This document shows positions 1-6,271 of a stretch of 6,552 nucleotides of DNA, piece by piece. How positions within the stretch are numbered: position 1 is the stretch's first letter; each line of letters opens with the position of its first letter. Origin of the DNA: Microcaldota archaeon (GTDB taxonomy: Archaea > Micrarchaeota > Micrarchaeia > Anstonellales > Anstonellaceae). A program made the position numbers and the translations under genes. The notes under the pieces are model-generated. The model did no database searches. It was not told the DNA's origin and saw only the letters and a program-made list of their open reading frames with translations. The DNA is taken from contig JAPLWZ010000003.1 in NCBI GenBank assembly GCA_026396335.1, positions 1-6,552 of the forward strand. Reading direction: 5' to 3'.

Positions 1-1
1 C

Positions 2-2506
2 TACGGCGCCTATCTTTACACAAGCGATTACAATTCCATATCGAACTCCAGTTTCAATTCCAACAACATCGGGCTCAGCATGCAATTCTCATCCTACAAC
101 AATATTTCCCGTTCCACCGCCATGTCTACCGGCAGCGATGGCATTTACATGGACACCAGCGCTTCCAACCGCATCACGGACACAACCGTCACTTCCAGCG
201 CAGGCATCGGCATCAGTATTCTTTTCAGCGGATCCAACGTTCTTGCCAATGTCACTGCCACCTCGGATGGAGATTCGCTCTATATGTGGGGCAGCGCATC
301 CAATGCGATTTCCAATTCCACGTTCACATCCGCAAACGGCTATGGCATCGATCTCAGCGGAAGCGCCTCAAACAGTTTCATAAACGTTTCAAACAATCGC
401 AATTACACCGACCCGAACCAGAAATTCTATTCGGACGCAGCGCAGGATGTGACCTCATCCTACCTGAACACGGGCTACTGGCCGCTTTTGAATTCCCGCG
501 GCGCAGATGCCACGGACATCAGCAAGACTGCGTATTACAACGGAACGGCAGGCGGAAAGAGCTGGAATGCAGGGCTTTCGGACTGGGTGAGCGCCCCGAA
601 CAACCGTTACTGGTACAACAACCAGACGAATTATACATTCGGCTGCGGGGCAATTCTTGAAAGCGGCAGCACCTACCAGTTGGACCGCAACCTTACTGAA
701 GCATCCAGCTCCAACTGTTTTGACCTAAACAGCCTGACTAACGTCACCTTTGATTGCAATGGGCATAAGATAACCGGGCCGACTGGGAGTGGCACTGCTG
801 CATTCAGCCTGTTGCTCACCAACTATGCCACGATAAAGAACTGTGTGATAGATGGATTTGACACGGGAATAGACGCAAGGGGGCAGGCTCCAGGCTTTAT
901 CTGCCACCATTTCTGCGAATGGCAAGATGGGATTTATTACAACGGCCACAATTTCACAAACAACACAATATCTGCCGGCAACGCCGGAGTTTACCAATCA
1001 TATATCAACTCATCCAGCATCTCAGACTCCCGCATCAGCTCGGCATCAAATGTCGCAGTGGATCTTGAAAGCGTTGCCTATAGCACCATCACCAACTCAA
1101 ATATCGCATCCGCAAACGGCGTTGGCATCTTTATCGTGGGCAATGGCATTGACACAGGCGCCAACACAATCAGCAATTCAAATGTCACCTCTGTAAATGG
1201 CCACGGCATCTATCTGAGCGCCAGCACATACAATACAATCAGCAATGTCAACTCCACCGCAAGCGGCGCTAATGCAAACGGAATATACATTGCCTCATCA
1301 AGCAGCAACACAATCAGCAATGCGTATGCATACTCGCAGGACAGGGTGGGCATATGGATAGATGGAAGCAACTACAATTCAATTGACAGGTCAACCGGAA
1401 TTGGCATAGGCACTGACGAACACGGCATAATCATACTTTCCGTCTCATCCTACAACAACATCACCAACTCGAACGGCACGGCGACAAACGGCAACGGCAT
1501 TTGGGTTGATAATGGGGACCGCAACCAGATAATCAACTGCATAGGCACATCGACTGGCGGCAGGGGGCTGATGCTGAGCAGCGCAAGCAACAACATAATC
1601 GCCAACTCCACAGGCACCTCAACATCAAGCTATGGCGCCTATCTCACCGCAAGCTCAATCAACAGCATAATCAATTCCACCATCCGCTCAACCAATACCA
1701 ACGCGTTTTACATAACTGGCGGATCAGACCAGAACACATTCTACTGGAACAGCTTCGTCGCGCCAAACGGCCTTTACATCAGCGATGATTCGGGCGGAAC
1801 AAACTTCTTCAACACAACGATTGGCGGGCATGCAGAAGGCAACATCTACCCGAATATTTCAAGTTCCAACTTCACAGGCAATGTTTCCTCTTCATACGGC
1901 GCCAGTTGGTGGGTTGGCACTGCTGGAAACGCATACCCCTACAGCATTACAGCATCGGGGGGCAAAATCACATCTGGCGTTGTGGACTATGGGCCGCTTT
2001 TCTATACGTTTGTTCCAACGCCAATCCCGCCGCCGGCGCCAGGCACAAACAACGGCGGCGGAGAAGTTTACATCCCGCCCGCAGAGCAGCCGGCAACACC
2101 GGCAGTTGAGCCGCAGCCTTCAGAACAAAATGTAACTCCGCCAGCACAGCCGCAGCTGCATACATTTGAGTCTGCAACAAAAGCAATAGCAGACGCAGAG
2201 GCAGCGCTCAATGAAGCCGTAAAAGAAGGCAGGGACATTTCACAATCAGTATGGGCGCTTTCAGCCGCAAGGGACGCACTTGCAAAGGGGGACTATGCAG
2301 AAGCAGAGCGCCTTGCTGCACTTGCAGTGAGCCAGATCGGGGAAAAGGGCAGCAGCGCACCATCAGGGCAGATAGGCGAACCGGGAATCCCGCAGATTGT
2401 GGAACAGAACGGCTTGCCTCTCGCAACAATTGTAATAATTGGCGGCGCAGTGGCGCTGCTTGGCGCAGGAATTTTCGCCTACATGACATGGGGCAGGAAG
2501 AATTAG
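2..2506 (+). CDS. Large membrane-anchored surface protein with two parallel beta-helix regions (5' end outside window)
   Basis: The reading frame is open from base 2, and repeat sequence precedes the first ATG (base 80), so that ATG is not the true start. There are 834 visible residues. Residues 1-130 are imperfect repeats of about 23-26 residues of the form S-x-x-N-x-I-x-N-S-x-x-T-S, typical of right-handed parallel beta-helices (NosD/PbH1-like). Residues 135-214 are an aromatic-rich junction. A four-cysteine module (C215, C239, C252, C281) opens a second beta-helix to about residue 660. A proline-rich stalk (672-719), an Ala/Glu-rich helical segment (721-782) and a transmembrane helix (805-830, then GRKN) follow. 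Many N-x-S/T sequons suggest N-glycosylation. This layout fits a protein displayed outside the cell and held by its C-terminus. Ligand and function are unknown; adhesion or polysaccharide binding is a guess. Codon choice differs between the first 730 bases and the rest. The surface beta-helix assignment is firm, the role is not. Confidence 0.9.
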   Translation, partial: YGAYLYTSDYNSISNSSFNSNNIGLSMQFSSYNNISRSTAMSTGSDGIYMDTSASNRITDTTVTSSAGIGISILFSGSNVLANVTATSDGDSLYMWGSASNAISNSTFTSANGYGIDLSGSASNSFINVSNNRNYTDPNQKFYSDAAQDVTSSYLNTGYWPLLNSRGADATDISKTAYYNGTAGGKSWNAGLSDWVSAPNNRYWYNNQTNYTFGCGAILESGSTYQLDRNLTEASSSNCFDLNSLTNVTFDCNGHKITGPTGSGTAAFSLLLTNYATIKNCVIDGFDTGIDARGQAPGFICHHFCEWQDGIYYNGHNFTNNTISAGNAGVYQSYINSSSISDSRISSASNVAVDLESVAYSTITNSNIASANGVGIFIVGNGIDTGANTISNSNVTSVNGHGIYLSASTYNTISNVNSTASGANANGIYIASSSSNTISNAYAYSQDRVGIWIDGSNYNSIDRSTGIGIGTDEHGIIILSVSSYNNITNSNGTATNGNGIWVDNGDRNQIINCIGTSTGGRGLMLSSASNNIIANSTGTSTSSYGAYLTASSINSIINSTIRSTNTNAFYITGGSDQNTFYWNSFVAPNGLYISDDSGGTNFFNTTIGGHAEGNIYPNISSSNFTGNVSSSYGASWWVGTAGNAYPYSITASGGKITSGVVDYGPLFYTFVPTPIPPPAPGTNNGGGEVYIPPAEQPATPAVEPQPSEQNVTPPAQPQLHTFESATKAIADAEAALNEAVKEGRDISQSVWALSAARDALAKGDYAEAERLAALAVSQIGEKGSSAPSGQIGEPGIPQIVEQNGLPLATIVIIGGAVALLGAGIFAYMTWGRKN
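641..846 (+). other. Internal four-cysteine beta-helix entry module, related to the N-terminus of the last gene
   Basis: Residues 214-281 of the visible protein carry cysteines at 215, 239, 252 and 281, with the core pattern Y-x-L-x-x-N-L-(T/S), then C, then N-V-T-(F/I)-D-C-x-G-x-x-I-T-G. The same order occurs directly after the signal peptide of the protein starting at 6272 (C27, C49, C61, C88). Cysteine spacings are 24/13/29 here and 22/12/27 there. No cysteine is seen in the 214 residues before this module. In the last gene the module marks the mature N-terminus, so its position in mid-protein suggests that two beta-helix units were joined end to end. The cysteines could form disulfides outside the cell; that is inference. 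Confidence 0.7.
1163..1321 (+). repeat. Three near-identical 15-base units within beta-helix coding repeats
   Basis: AACACAATCAGCAAT occurs at 1163-1177 and 1307-1321, and a one-base variant (AATACAATCAGCAAT) at 1232-1246. All three are in frame and encode N-T-I-S-N. The start-to-start distances are 69 and 75 bases (23 and 25 codons), matching single coils of a beta-helix. This conservation at DNA level, stronger than in neighbouring coils, suggests fairly recent internal duplication or gene conversion in this part of the gene. Confidence 0.7.
2015..2158 (+). other. Proline-rich stalk of the surface protein
   Basis: Residues 672-719 are rich in Pro, Ala, Gln and Glu, with a short N-N-G-G-G stretch, and separate the beta-helix from the helical and membrane-anchor segments. 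Such stretches usually act as extended spacers that lift a domain off the membrane or through an S-layer. The composition is seen directly; the spacer role is inferred from position. Confidence 0.7.
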
Positions 2507-2531
2507 AAAAATCGCGCGTCACCAGCCCCTG

Positions 2532-2537
2532 TTTTTT
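2532..2537 (+). terminator. Possible archaeal T-run terminator after the surface protein gene
   Basis: Six consecutive T lie 26 bases after the TAG stop, with no convincing hairpin before them. Archaeal RNA polymerase commonly terminates at T-runs without a strong hairpin. The run is short and may instead be part of a TATA box for the next gene. Confidence 0.3.
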
Positions 2538-2569
2538 AATTGTTCTCTCAGATATTTTGCCATCAAGTT

Positions 2570-2575
2570 GAGGTG
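2570..2575 (+). promoter_or_regulatory. Shine-Dalgarno site fixing the aminotransferase start
   Basis: GAGGTG lies five bases before the ATG at 2581. This supports that start rather than the second ATG at 2590. The same core and spacing recur before serA. Confidence 0.75.
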
Positions 2576-2580
2576 TTATT

Positions 2581-3654
2581 ATGTCCAAAATGCATTTGCT
2601 TACCCCAGGCCCAGTCGCTCTCGCAGACCCTATCCGCGAGGCGCAGGCACAGGATATGATTTACCACAGGGGGCCTGAGATAAAGGCGCTCATTTCCGAC
2701 ATTGTTCCGCGCCTGAAGAAGGACTTCAACGCAGCGCACGTATTCATTGTGCCCGGTTCTGGCACTGCTGGAATTGAAATGGGCTGGGCTTGCCTCACAA
2801 AGCCTGGCGACAAGTCGCTTGTGCTTGCGAACGGAACTTTTGGCGACAAATTAGTATCCTGTGCAAAAGTTTACACGCAAGTCACATCCGCAACCGTTCC
2901 GCTCGGGAAAGGCTGGTCTCTTGAGCGGGCAAAGCCGCACATAGACAGCGCGGTTGCGGCAGGCGCGACAATATTCGGCATGGTTTACAATGAAACCTCA
3001 ACAGGCGTGCTGAATGATGTGAGGAGCATCTGCCAATATGCCAAAGGGAAGGGCATGATTACACTAATCGACGCAGTATCTGCATGGGGCGCCGCGCCTC
3101 TTGACATAAATGACTTTAGAATCGATTTCACTGCGACTGGCTCGCAAAAGGCAATGGGTGCAGCCCCCGGCATTGCAATTGTCGCATTCACGGATGAAAT
3201 GATGAAGCGCGCCGAGAGCATACCTGCGCGCACGTTTTATCTGGACATGAAGAAATTCAAGAAAGACATGGACGGCTGGCAAACACCAACCACTCCGCCT
3301 TGCTCCATTCTCTTTTCAGTAAAAGCGGCAATGGATTACATTGATGCAAAGGGCGGCTGGGATGCGCACAGGAAAATGCATCAAACAGCTGCTGCAAAAT
3401 CCCGTGCGTTCGTAAAGAGCATTGGCTATCCGCTTTTCGCAGAGGAGGGTTTTTACTCGCCGACAATTACAGGCTTCATACTCGAGGATGCTGACGGCAT
3501 ACGCAAAAGGCTCCGCGAGGAGCACCAGCTTGTGACAGCGAGGGACTTCGGCGACTTGAAAGGGAAATTTTTCAGGATTTGCCACATCGGCAATTTCACT
3601 GACGCAGATTTGGATTATGCTTTTGCTGCTATAAGGAAAGTTTTGGGAAAGTAA
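2581..3654 (+). CDS. Class V PLP-dependent aminotransferase (serine-pyruvate/alanine-glyoxylate family), probable phosphoserine aminotransferase
   Basis: This 357-residue protein has the usual length and fold-type I pattern of the AGXT-like class V aminotransferases: an N-terminal L-L-T-P-G-P, H-R-G-P-E at 29-33, the PGSGTAG turn at 58-64, the PLP-ring aspartate D164 in I-D-A-V-S-A-W-G, the Schiff-base lysine K190 in T-G-S-Q-K-A-M-G, and a C-terminal F-R-I-C-H-I-G-N whose arginine (R332) should bind the substrate carboxylate. Family members use several amino donors and 2-oxo acids. In methanococci a broad-specificity class V enzyme of this type has been linked to phosphoserine formation. The gene ends ten bases before serA, so conversion of 3-phosphohydroxypyruvate to phosphoserine in the cytoplasm is the best inferred role. 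Serine-glyoxylate, alanine-glyoxylate or aspartate transamination remain possible. The family is certain, the substrate is not. Confidence 0.9.
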   Translation: MSKMHLLTPGPVALADPIREAQAQDMIYHRGPEIKALISDIVPRLKKDFNAAHVFIVPGSGTAGIEMGWACLTKPGDKSLVLANGTFGDKLVSCAKVYTQVTSATVPLGKGWSLERAKPHIDSAVAAGATIFGMVYNETSTGVLNDVRSICQYAKGKGMITLIDAVSAWGAAPLDINDFRIDFTATGSQKAMGAAPGIAIVAFTDEMMKRAESIPARTFYLDMKKFKKDMDGWQTPTTPPCSILFSVKAAMDYIDAKGGWDAHRKMHQTAAAKSRAFVKSIGYPLFAEEGFYSPTITGFILEDADGIRKRLREEHQLVTARDFGDLKGKFFRICHIGNFTDADLDYAFAAIRKVLGK

Positions 3655-3659
3655 GGTGA
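3653..3659 (+). promoter_or_regulatory. Shine-Dalgarno site of serA overlapping the aminotransferase stop codon
   Basis: AAGGTGA includes the last two bases of the upstream TAA stop and ends five bases before the ATG at 3665. It decides the start: an in-frame GTG at 3656 lies inside this site and would add three residues without its own SD. The overlap points to translational coupling of the two genes. Confidence 0.75.
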
Positions 3660-3664
3660 TTTTG

Positions 3665-4552
3665 ATGAACATTGTAATCGCAGACAAGATGGAGCCGGAA
3701 GTGGTTGCTGAAATAAAGAAACTCGGCAACTGCACTGTTACGCCTGCAGCGGCAGACCTTCCCGCAGCGCTTGCAAACGCGGATGCGCTCATTGTCCGCT
3801 CTGCCACAAAAGTCACAGCGGAACTCCTCACGCACGCGTCGAAACTGAAGATAGTTGCGCGCGCGGGGGTGGGAACAGACAACATTGACAAGCCAGCCTG
3901 CGAGAAGCGCAAAATAAAAGTGATCAACACGCCTGCCGCATCCACGAACGCGGTTGCGGAACTCGCGCTTGGCATGATGTTCGCGGCTGCGAGAAGGATT
4001 CCAAAAGCGGACGCGGGAATGAAAGCGAAGAAGTGGCTCAAGAAGGAGCTGACTGGCACTGAAATACAGGGAAAGACGCTCGGTGTGATTGGGCTTGGGA
4101 GAATCGGCACCTCGCTTGCGCTCAAGGCGCACTCTATTGGCATGAATATTCTCTACTATGACCCGCACGCGCAAAGCGCGCCTGCTGTCGGCAAGGGAGT
4201 GTCGCTGGACGAGCTTATGGCAAGCGCGGATTACATCAGCCTGCATGTTCCGGCAACGCCAGAGACAACCGGCATGATCAATGCAGCGGCTATTTCCAAG
4301 ATGAAAAAGACTGCGGTGATAGTAAACACGGCGCGCGGCGCGCTGATTGATGAAGAGGCGCTCTATTCCGCGCTCAAAGAGGGAAGAATGGGCTGCGCGT
4401 GCCTGGATGTTTACCCTTCAGAGCCGTACTCGGGCAAGCTTTGCGAACTTGAAAATGTTGTGCTCACGCCGCACATAGCTGGCAGCACTGCTGAGGCGCA
4501 GATGCGAATCGGGCTTGAGCTCATTGAGAAGCTGAAAGCCGAGCTCAAGTAA
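3665..4552 (+). CDS. serA: D-3-phosphoglycerate dehydrogenase, short form without ACT domain
   Basis: The product is a 295-residue D-isomer-specific 2-hydroxyacid dehydrogenase that should oxidise 3-phosphoglycerate to 3-phosphohydroxypyruvate with NAD+, the first step of serine synthesis. The substrate-domain motif V-A-R-A-G-V-G-T-D-N-I-D is at 64-75. The Rossmann loop G-L-G-R-I-G is at 143-148, with D166 at the end of the next strand, favouring NAD. The catalytic triad is R224 (N-T-A-R-G-A), E253 (D-V-Y-P-S-E-P) and H270 (T-P-H-I-A-G-S-T). It ends soon after the catalytic core, so the C-terminal regulatory ACT domain of long SerA proteins, used for serine feedback in bacteria, is absent. 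The start at 3665 is chosen for its SD site. The upstream aminotransferase and downstream serS favour SerA over a glyoxylate or hydroxypyruvate reductase, which share this fold. Confidence 0.88.
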   Translation: MNIVIADKMEPEVVAEIKKLGNCTVTPAAADLPAALANADALIVRSATKVTAELLTHASKLKIVARAGVGTDNIDKPACEKRKIKVINTPAASTNAVAELALGMMFAAARRIPKADAGMKAKKWLKKELTGTEIQGKTLGVIGLGRIGTSLALKAHSIGMNILYYDPHAQSAPAVGKGVSLDELMASADYISLHVPATPETTGMINAAAISKMKKTAVIVNTARGALIDEEALYSALKEGRMGCACLDVYPSEPYSGKLCELENVVLTPHIAGSTAEAQMRIGLELIEKLKAELK

Positions 4553-4597
4553 AGGCATAGAGGCAGCAATATTATGCTTTACTGCAAAACATGGCTT

Positions 4598-4601
4598 GGA
4601 G
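4598..4601 (+). promoter_or_regulatory. Shine-Dalgarno site supporting the internal ATG as serS start
   Basis: GGAG lies ten bases before the ATG at 4612. It falls inside the alternative N-terminal extension that would begin at the ATG at 4591. The spacing is slightly long, but the match agrees with where homologous SerRS proteins begin. Confidence 0.55.
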
Positions 4602-4611
4602 ATTGATACAG

Positions 4612-5871
4612 ATGCTTTCCTTGAAACTCATACGCGAAAATCCATCTATACTGGAGGATGCGCTCAAAAGCAGGCAGGCGCCAATGGAGCCAGTTGAAAA
4701 ACTCATGGCACTTGACAAAAAGTGGCGCGCACTCAAGCTTGAGGCAGACAAATTGAAGGCTGAGAGGAATGCAGAATCGATGAAAATAGCGGAAGCGAAA
4801 AAGAAAGGCAACGACGCAGCGCCCATACTTGAACTCACCCGCAAGCTCGCAGGCAAAATCACGCAGGTCGATGCTGATGCTGACGGTTTGGAGTCGCAGA
4901 TGAATGCGATTCTCCTTAATGTGCCCAATCTGCCTGACAAGACAGTTCCGCAGGGAAAAAGCGAAGCAGACAACCCGGAAGTGCGGAAGTGGGGCGAACC
5001 AAAAAAAGGCAGCAAGGACTCAAAGCCTCATTATGAAATGGCTGAGAAGCGGCTGATTGACTTTGAGAGGGGCTCGAAACTCTCGGGCCACAGATTTGTA
5101 TTCCTCAAGGGGCTTGCAGCGCGCCTTGAACTCGCACTCATACACTATATGATGAGCCTGCACTCGGCAAACGGCTACACGGAAATAATCCCGCCTTACC
5201 TTGTGAGCAGCAAGACAATGACAGGCACCGGGCAGCTGCCGAAATTCGCAGAGGAGCTTTACAAGATTGAGAATGAGGATCTTTGGCTCATACCTACAGC
5301 AGAAGTGCCGGTCACCAACCTGTTCGCAGGCGAAATAATGGAAGAGGCGTCGCTTCCAATGCGCTTTGCCGCCTACTCCATGTGCTTCAGGCGCGAGGCT
5401 GGCTCATACCAAAAGGACATAAAGGGAATAATGAGGCAGCACCAATTCAACAAGGTGGAGCTCGTGCACTTTTCGCTGCCTGAGAATTCATCTGATGAAC
5501 TCCAACGGATAACAAAAGAGGCAGAGCTTGTGCTGCAGAAGCTCGAGATGCCCTACCGGGTGATTGAACTCTGTACCGCTGACCTAGGGTTCGCATCAGC
5601 GAAGACATATGACATTGAAGTTTGGCTGCCCTCGCAGGACAAGTACCGTGAAATATCCTCGTGCAGCAACTGCACAGACTTCCAGGCGCGCCGCGCGAAC
5701 ATACGCTTCAGAAGGGACAACAAGATGGAATTCGTGCACACGCTGAACGGCTCAGGCATTGCGATTGGCAGGACAATGATTGCGATAATGGAAAACTATC
5801 AGGATGAAGACGGCTTTGCCGTTCCGAAAGTGCTGCGCGATTACATGAGATGCGACAGGGTGGACTTTTGA
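4612..5871 (+). CDS. serS: Seryl-tRNA synthetase, common (bacterial-like) type
   Basis: This class II aminoacyl-tRNA synthetase of 419 residues activates serine with ATP and charges tRNA-Ser. From the ATG at 4612 it opens M-L-S-L-K-L-I-R-E-N-P, the classic SerRS N-terminus; the ATG at 4591 would add seven residues with no such match. Residues about 27-105 are Lys/Glu/Ala-rich heptad-like sequence forming the antiparallel coiled-coil arm that contacts the long variable arm of tRNA-Ser. The catalytic core includes the serine-binding T-A-E (229-231), motif 2 F-R-R-E (259-262) with the R-Q-H-Q-F-N-K-V-E signature (275-283), and motif 3 with G-S-G-I-A-I-G-R (380-387). It is the common SerRS, not the rare methanogen type. 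The gap after serA is 59 bases. Its TGA stop is followed, in the same frame, by the next gene. Confidence 0.97.
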   Translation: MLSLKLIRENPSILEDALKSRQAPMEPVEKLMALDKKWRALKLEADKLKAERNAESMKIAEAKKKGNDAAPILELTRKLAGKITQVDADADGLESQMNAILLNVPNLPDKTVPQGKSEADNPEVRKWGEPKKGSKDSKPHYEMAEKRLIDFERGSKLSGHRFVFLKGLAARLELALIHYMMSLHSANGYTEIIPPYLVSSKTMTGTGQLPKFAEELYKIENEDLWLIPTAEVPVTNLFAGEIMEEASLPMRFAAYSMCFRREAGSYQKDIKGIMRQHQFNKVELVHFSLPENSSDELQRITKEAELVLQKLEMPYRVIELCTADLGFASAKTYDIEVWLPSQDKYREISSCSNCTDFQARRANIRFRRDNKMEFVHTLNGSGIAIGRTMIAIMENYQDEDGFAVPKVLRDYMRCDRVDF

Positions 5872-5880
5872 AAAAATCCG

Positions 5881-6183
5881 TTGAAAAAAAAAGTGAGCGG
5901 TAAGGGCAATGGCTGGCTCTCAGTCTGCCCCAACTGCGGCTACAAGCCGAAAAGCGCGCACGTTGAGAAGCATTTCCCTAGCAGAATTCTTTGCCCGATT
6001 TGCGACTACAACGGGCCGACAGTAGATGTGCGCGCGGAAGACTACAATCACAAGAACTTTGAAACGCAGAAAATCCCCCTGCCAGGAGAGGGAAAGATGG
6101 TGCTGCCGGAAATAATCCTCATGCTCATCCTTTCTGCGATTGCCGTGTTAATACTCTGGAAAGTGCTGCGCCCCTTGTTTTAG
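5881..6183 (+). CDS. Small zinc-ribbon protein with C-terminal membrane anchor, unknown function
   Basis: I do not recognise a named family. The 100-residue product has two CxxC pairs, C16-P-N-C19-G-Y and C38-P-I-C41-D-Y, nineteen residues apart, which should form one zinc ribbon, as in rubredoxin-like or nucleic-acid-binding ribbons. After a charged linker, residues 75-95 are a single hydrophobic helix, ending K-V-L-R-P-L-F. This suggests a tail-anchored protein with the ribbon in the cytoplasm. No in-frame ATG exists; the start is either TTG at 5881 or GTG at 5893, and neither has an SD site at a normal distance (A-G-G-G-T-G-G-A at 5857-5864 is about 16 bases from the TTG). It begins nine bases after the serS stop and in the same frame, so translation probably depends on ribosomes finishing serS. 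The intact ribbon and helix argue that it is a real gene. Confidence 0.75.
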   Translation: MKKKVSGKGNGWLSVCPNCGYKPKSAHVEKHFPSRILCPICDYNGPTVDVRAEDYNHKNFETQKIPLPGEGKMVLPEIILMLILSAIAVLILWKVLRPLF

Positions 6184-6271
6184 AATAAAACCAGGCGCAC
6201 GGTATTTACTTCAGCTTGCTCACCATAACCGCGCATACGCCCATTATAAATTCCATTTTAAATAGTCGTTA
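6184..6271 (+). promoter_or_regulatory. Intergenic region with probable promoter of the second surface-protein gene
   Basis: These 88 bases separate the end of the serine cluster from the next gene. The best element is TTATAAAT at 6244-6251, a good archaeal TATA-box match whose centre is about 24 bases before the ATG at 6272. A second A/T-rich patch, TTTTAAAT at 6256-6263, is too close to the ATG to drive it. There is no SD site before the ATG, so the messenger is probably leaderless or nearly so. No strong terminator for the serine cluster is seen. Confidence 0.55.
6244..6251 (+). promoter_or_regulatory. TATA box candidate for a leaderless transcript
   Basis: TTATAAAT sits at the distance expected if transcription starts at or next to the ATG at 6272 (archaeal TATA boxes are usually centred about 26 bases upstream of the start site). 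No purine-rich BRE is obvious just upstream. Confidence 0.5.

Larger units (their letters stand above)
2507..2580 (+). promoter_or_regulatory. Intergenic region between surface protein and serine cluster: T-run and A/T-rich promoter candidates
   Basis: This 74-base gap holds a run of six T at 2532-2537, which could end archaeal transcription of the upstream gene. It also has two A/T-rich patches that could serve as a TATA box for the downstream operon: around 2532-2540, and GATATTTT at 2551-2558. The second would place the transcript start almost on the ATG, which fits poorly with the strong SD site at 2570-2575; the first leaves a leader of about 20 nt and fits better. Neither is certain. 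Confidence 0.35.

Noticed and set aside
1..1760. Possible CRISPR or non-coding tandem array suggested by recurring Asn/Ser codon patterns
   Set aside because: The repeats are imperfect, stay in one reading frame and encode beta-helix coils without spacers of constant length, so they are protein repeats.
2208..2588. Minus-strand open frame over the 3' end of the surface-protein gene
   Set aside because: It lies opposite the proline-rich, helical and membrane-anchor coding region, which explains the sequence; no motif or plausible start signal supports it.
3656..3664. GTG start for serA three codons upstream
   Set aside because: The GTG lies inside the SD sequence that serves ATG 3665, and the ATG start gives the usual M-x-I-V-I-A-D beginning.
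3316..4143. Long minus-strand open frame (275 codons) across the aminotransferase/serA junction
   Set aside because: It is antisense to two genes with clear catalytic motifs, has no recognisable domain and reads as low-complexity Ala/Ser sequence. It is a by-product of codon composition on the other strand.
4591..4611. Upstream ATG for serS adding seven residues
   Set aside because: SerRS proteins normally begin at the M-L-x-L-K-L-I-R-E-N-P segment, and the GGAG site is placed to serve the ATG at 4612.
6206..6256. Tiny minus-strand ORF of 16 codons (ending V-S-K-L-K) in the last intergenic region
   Set aside because: It looks a little like the tail of a real protein, but an in-frame stop lies just upstream and it overlaps the TATA candidate. 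It is too short to support as a gene or a remnant.
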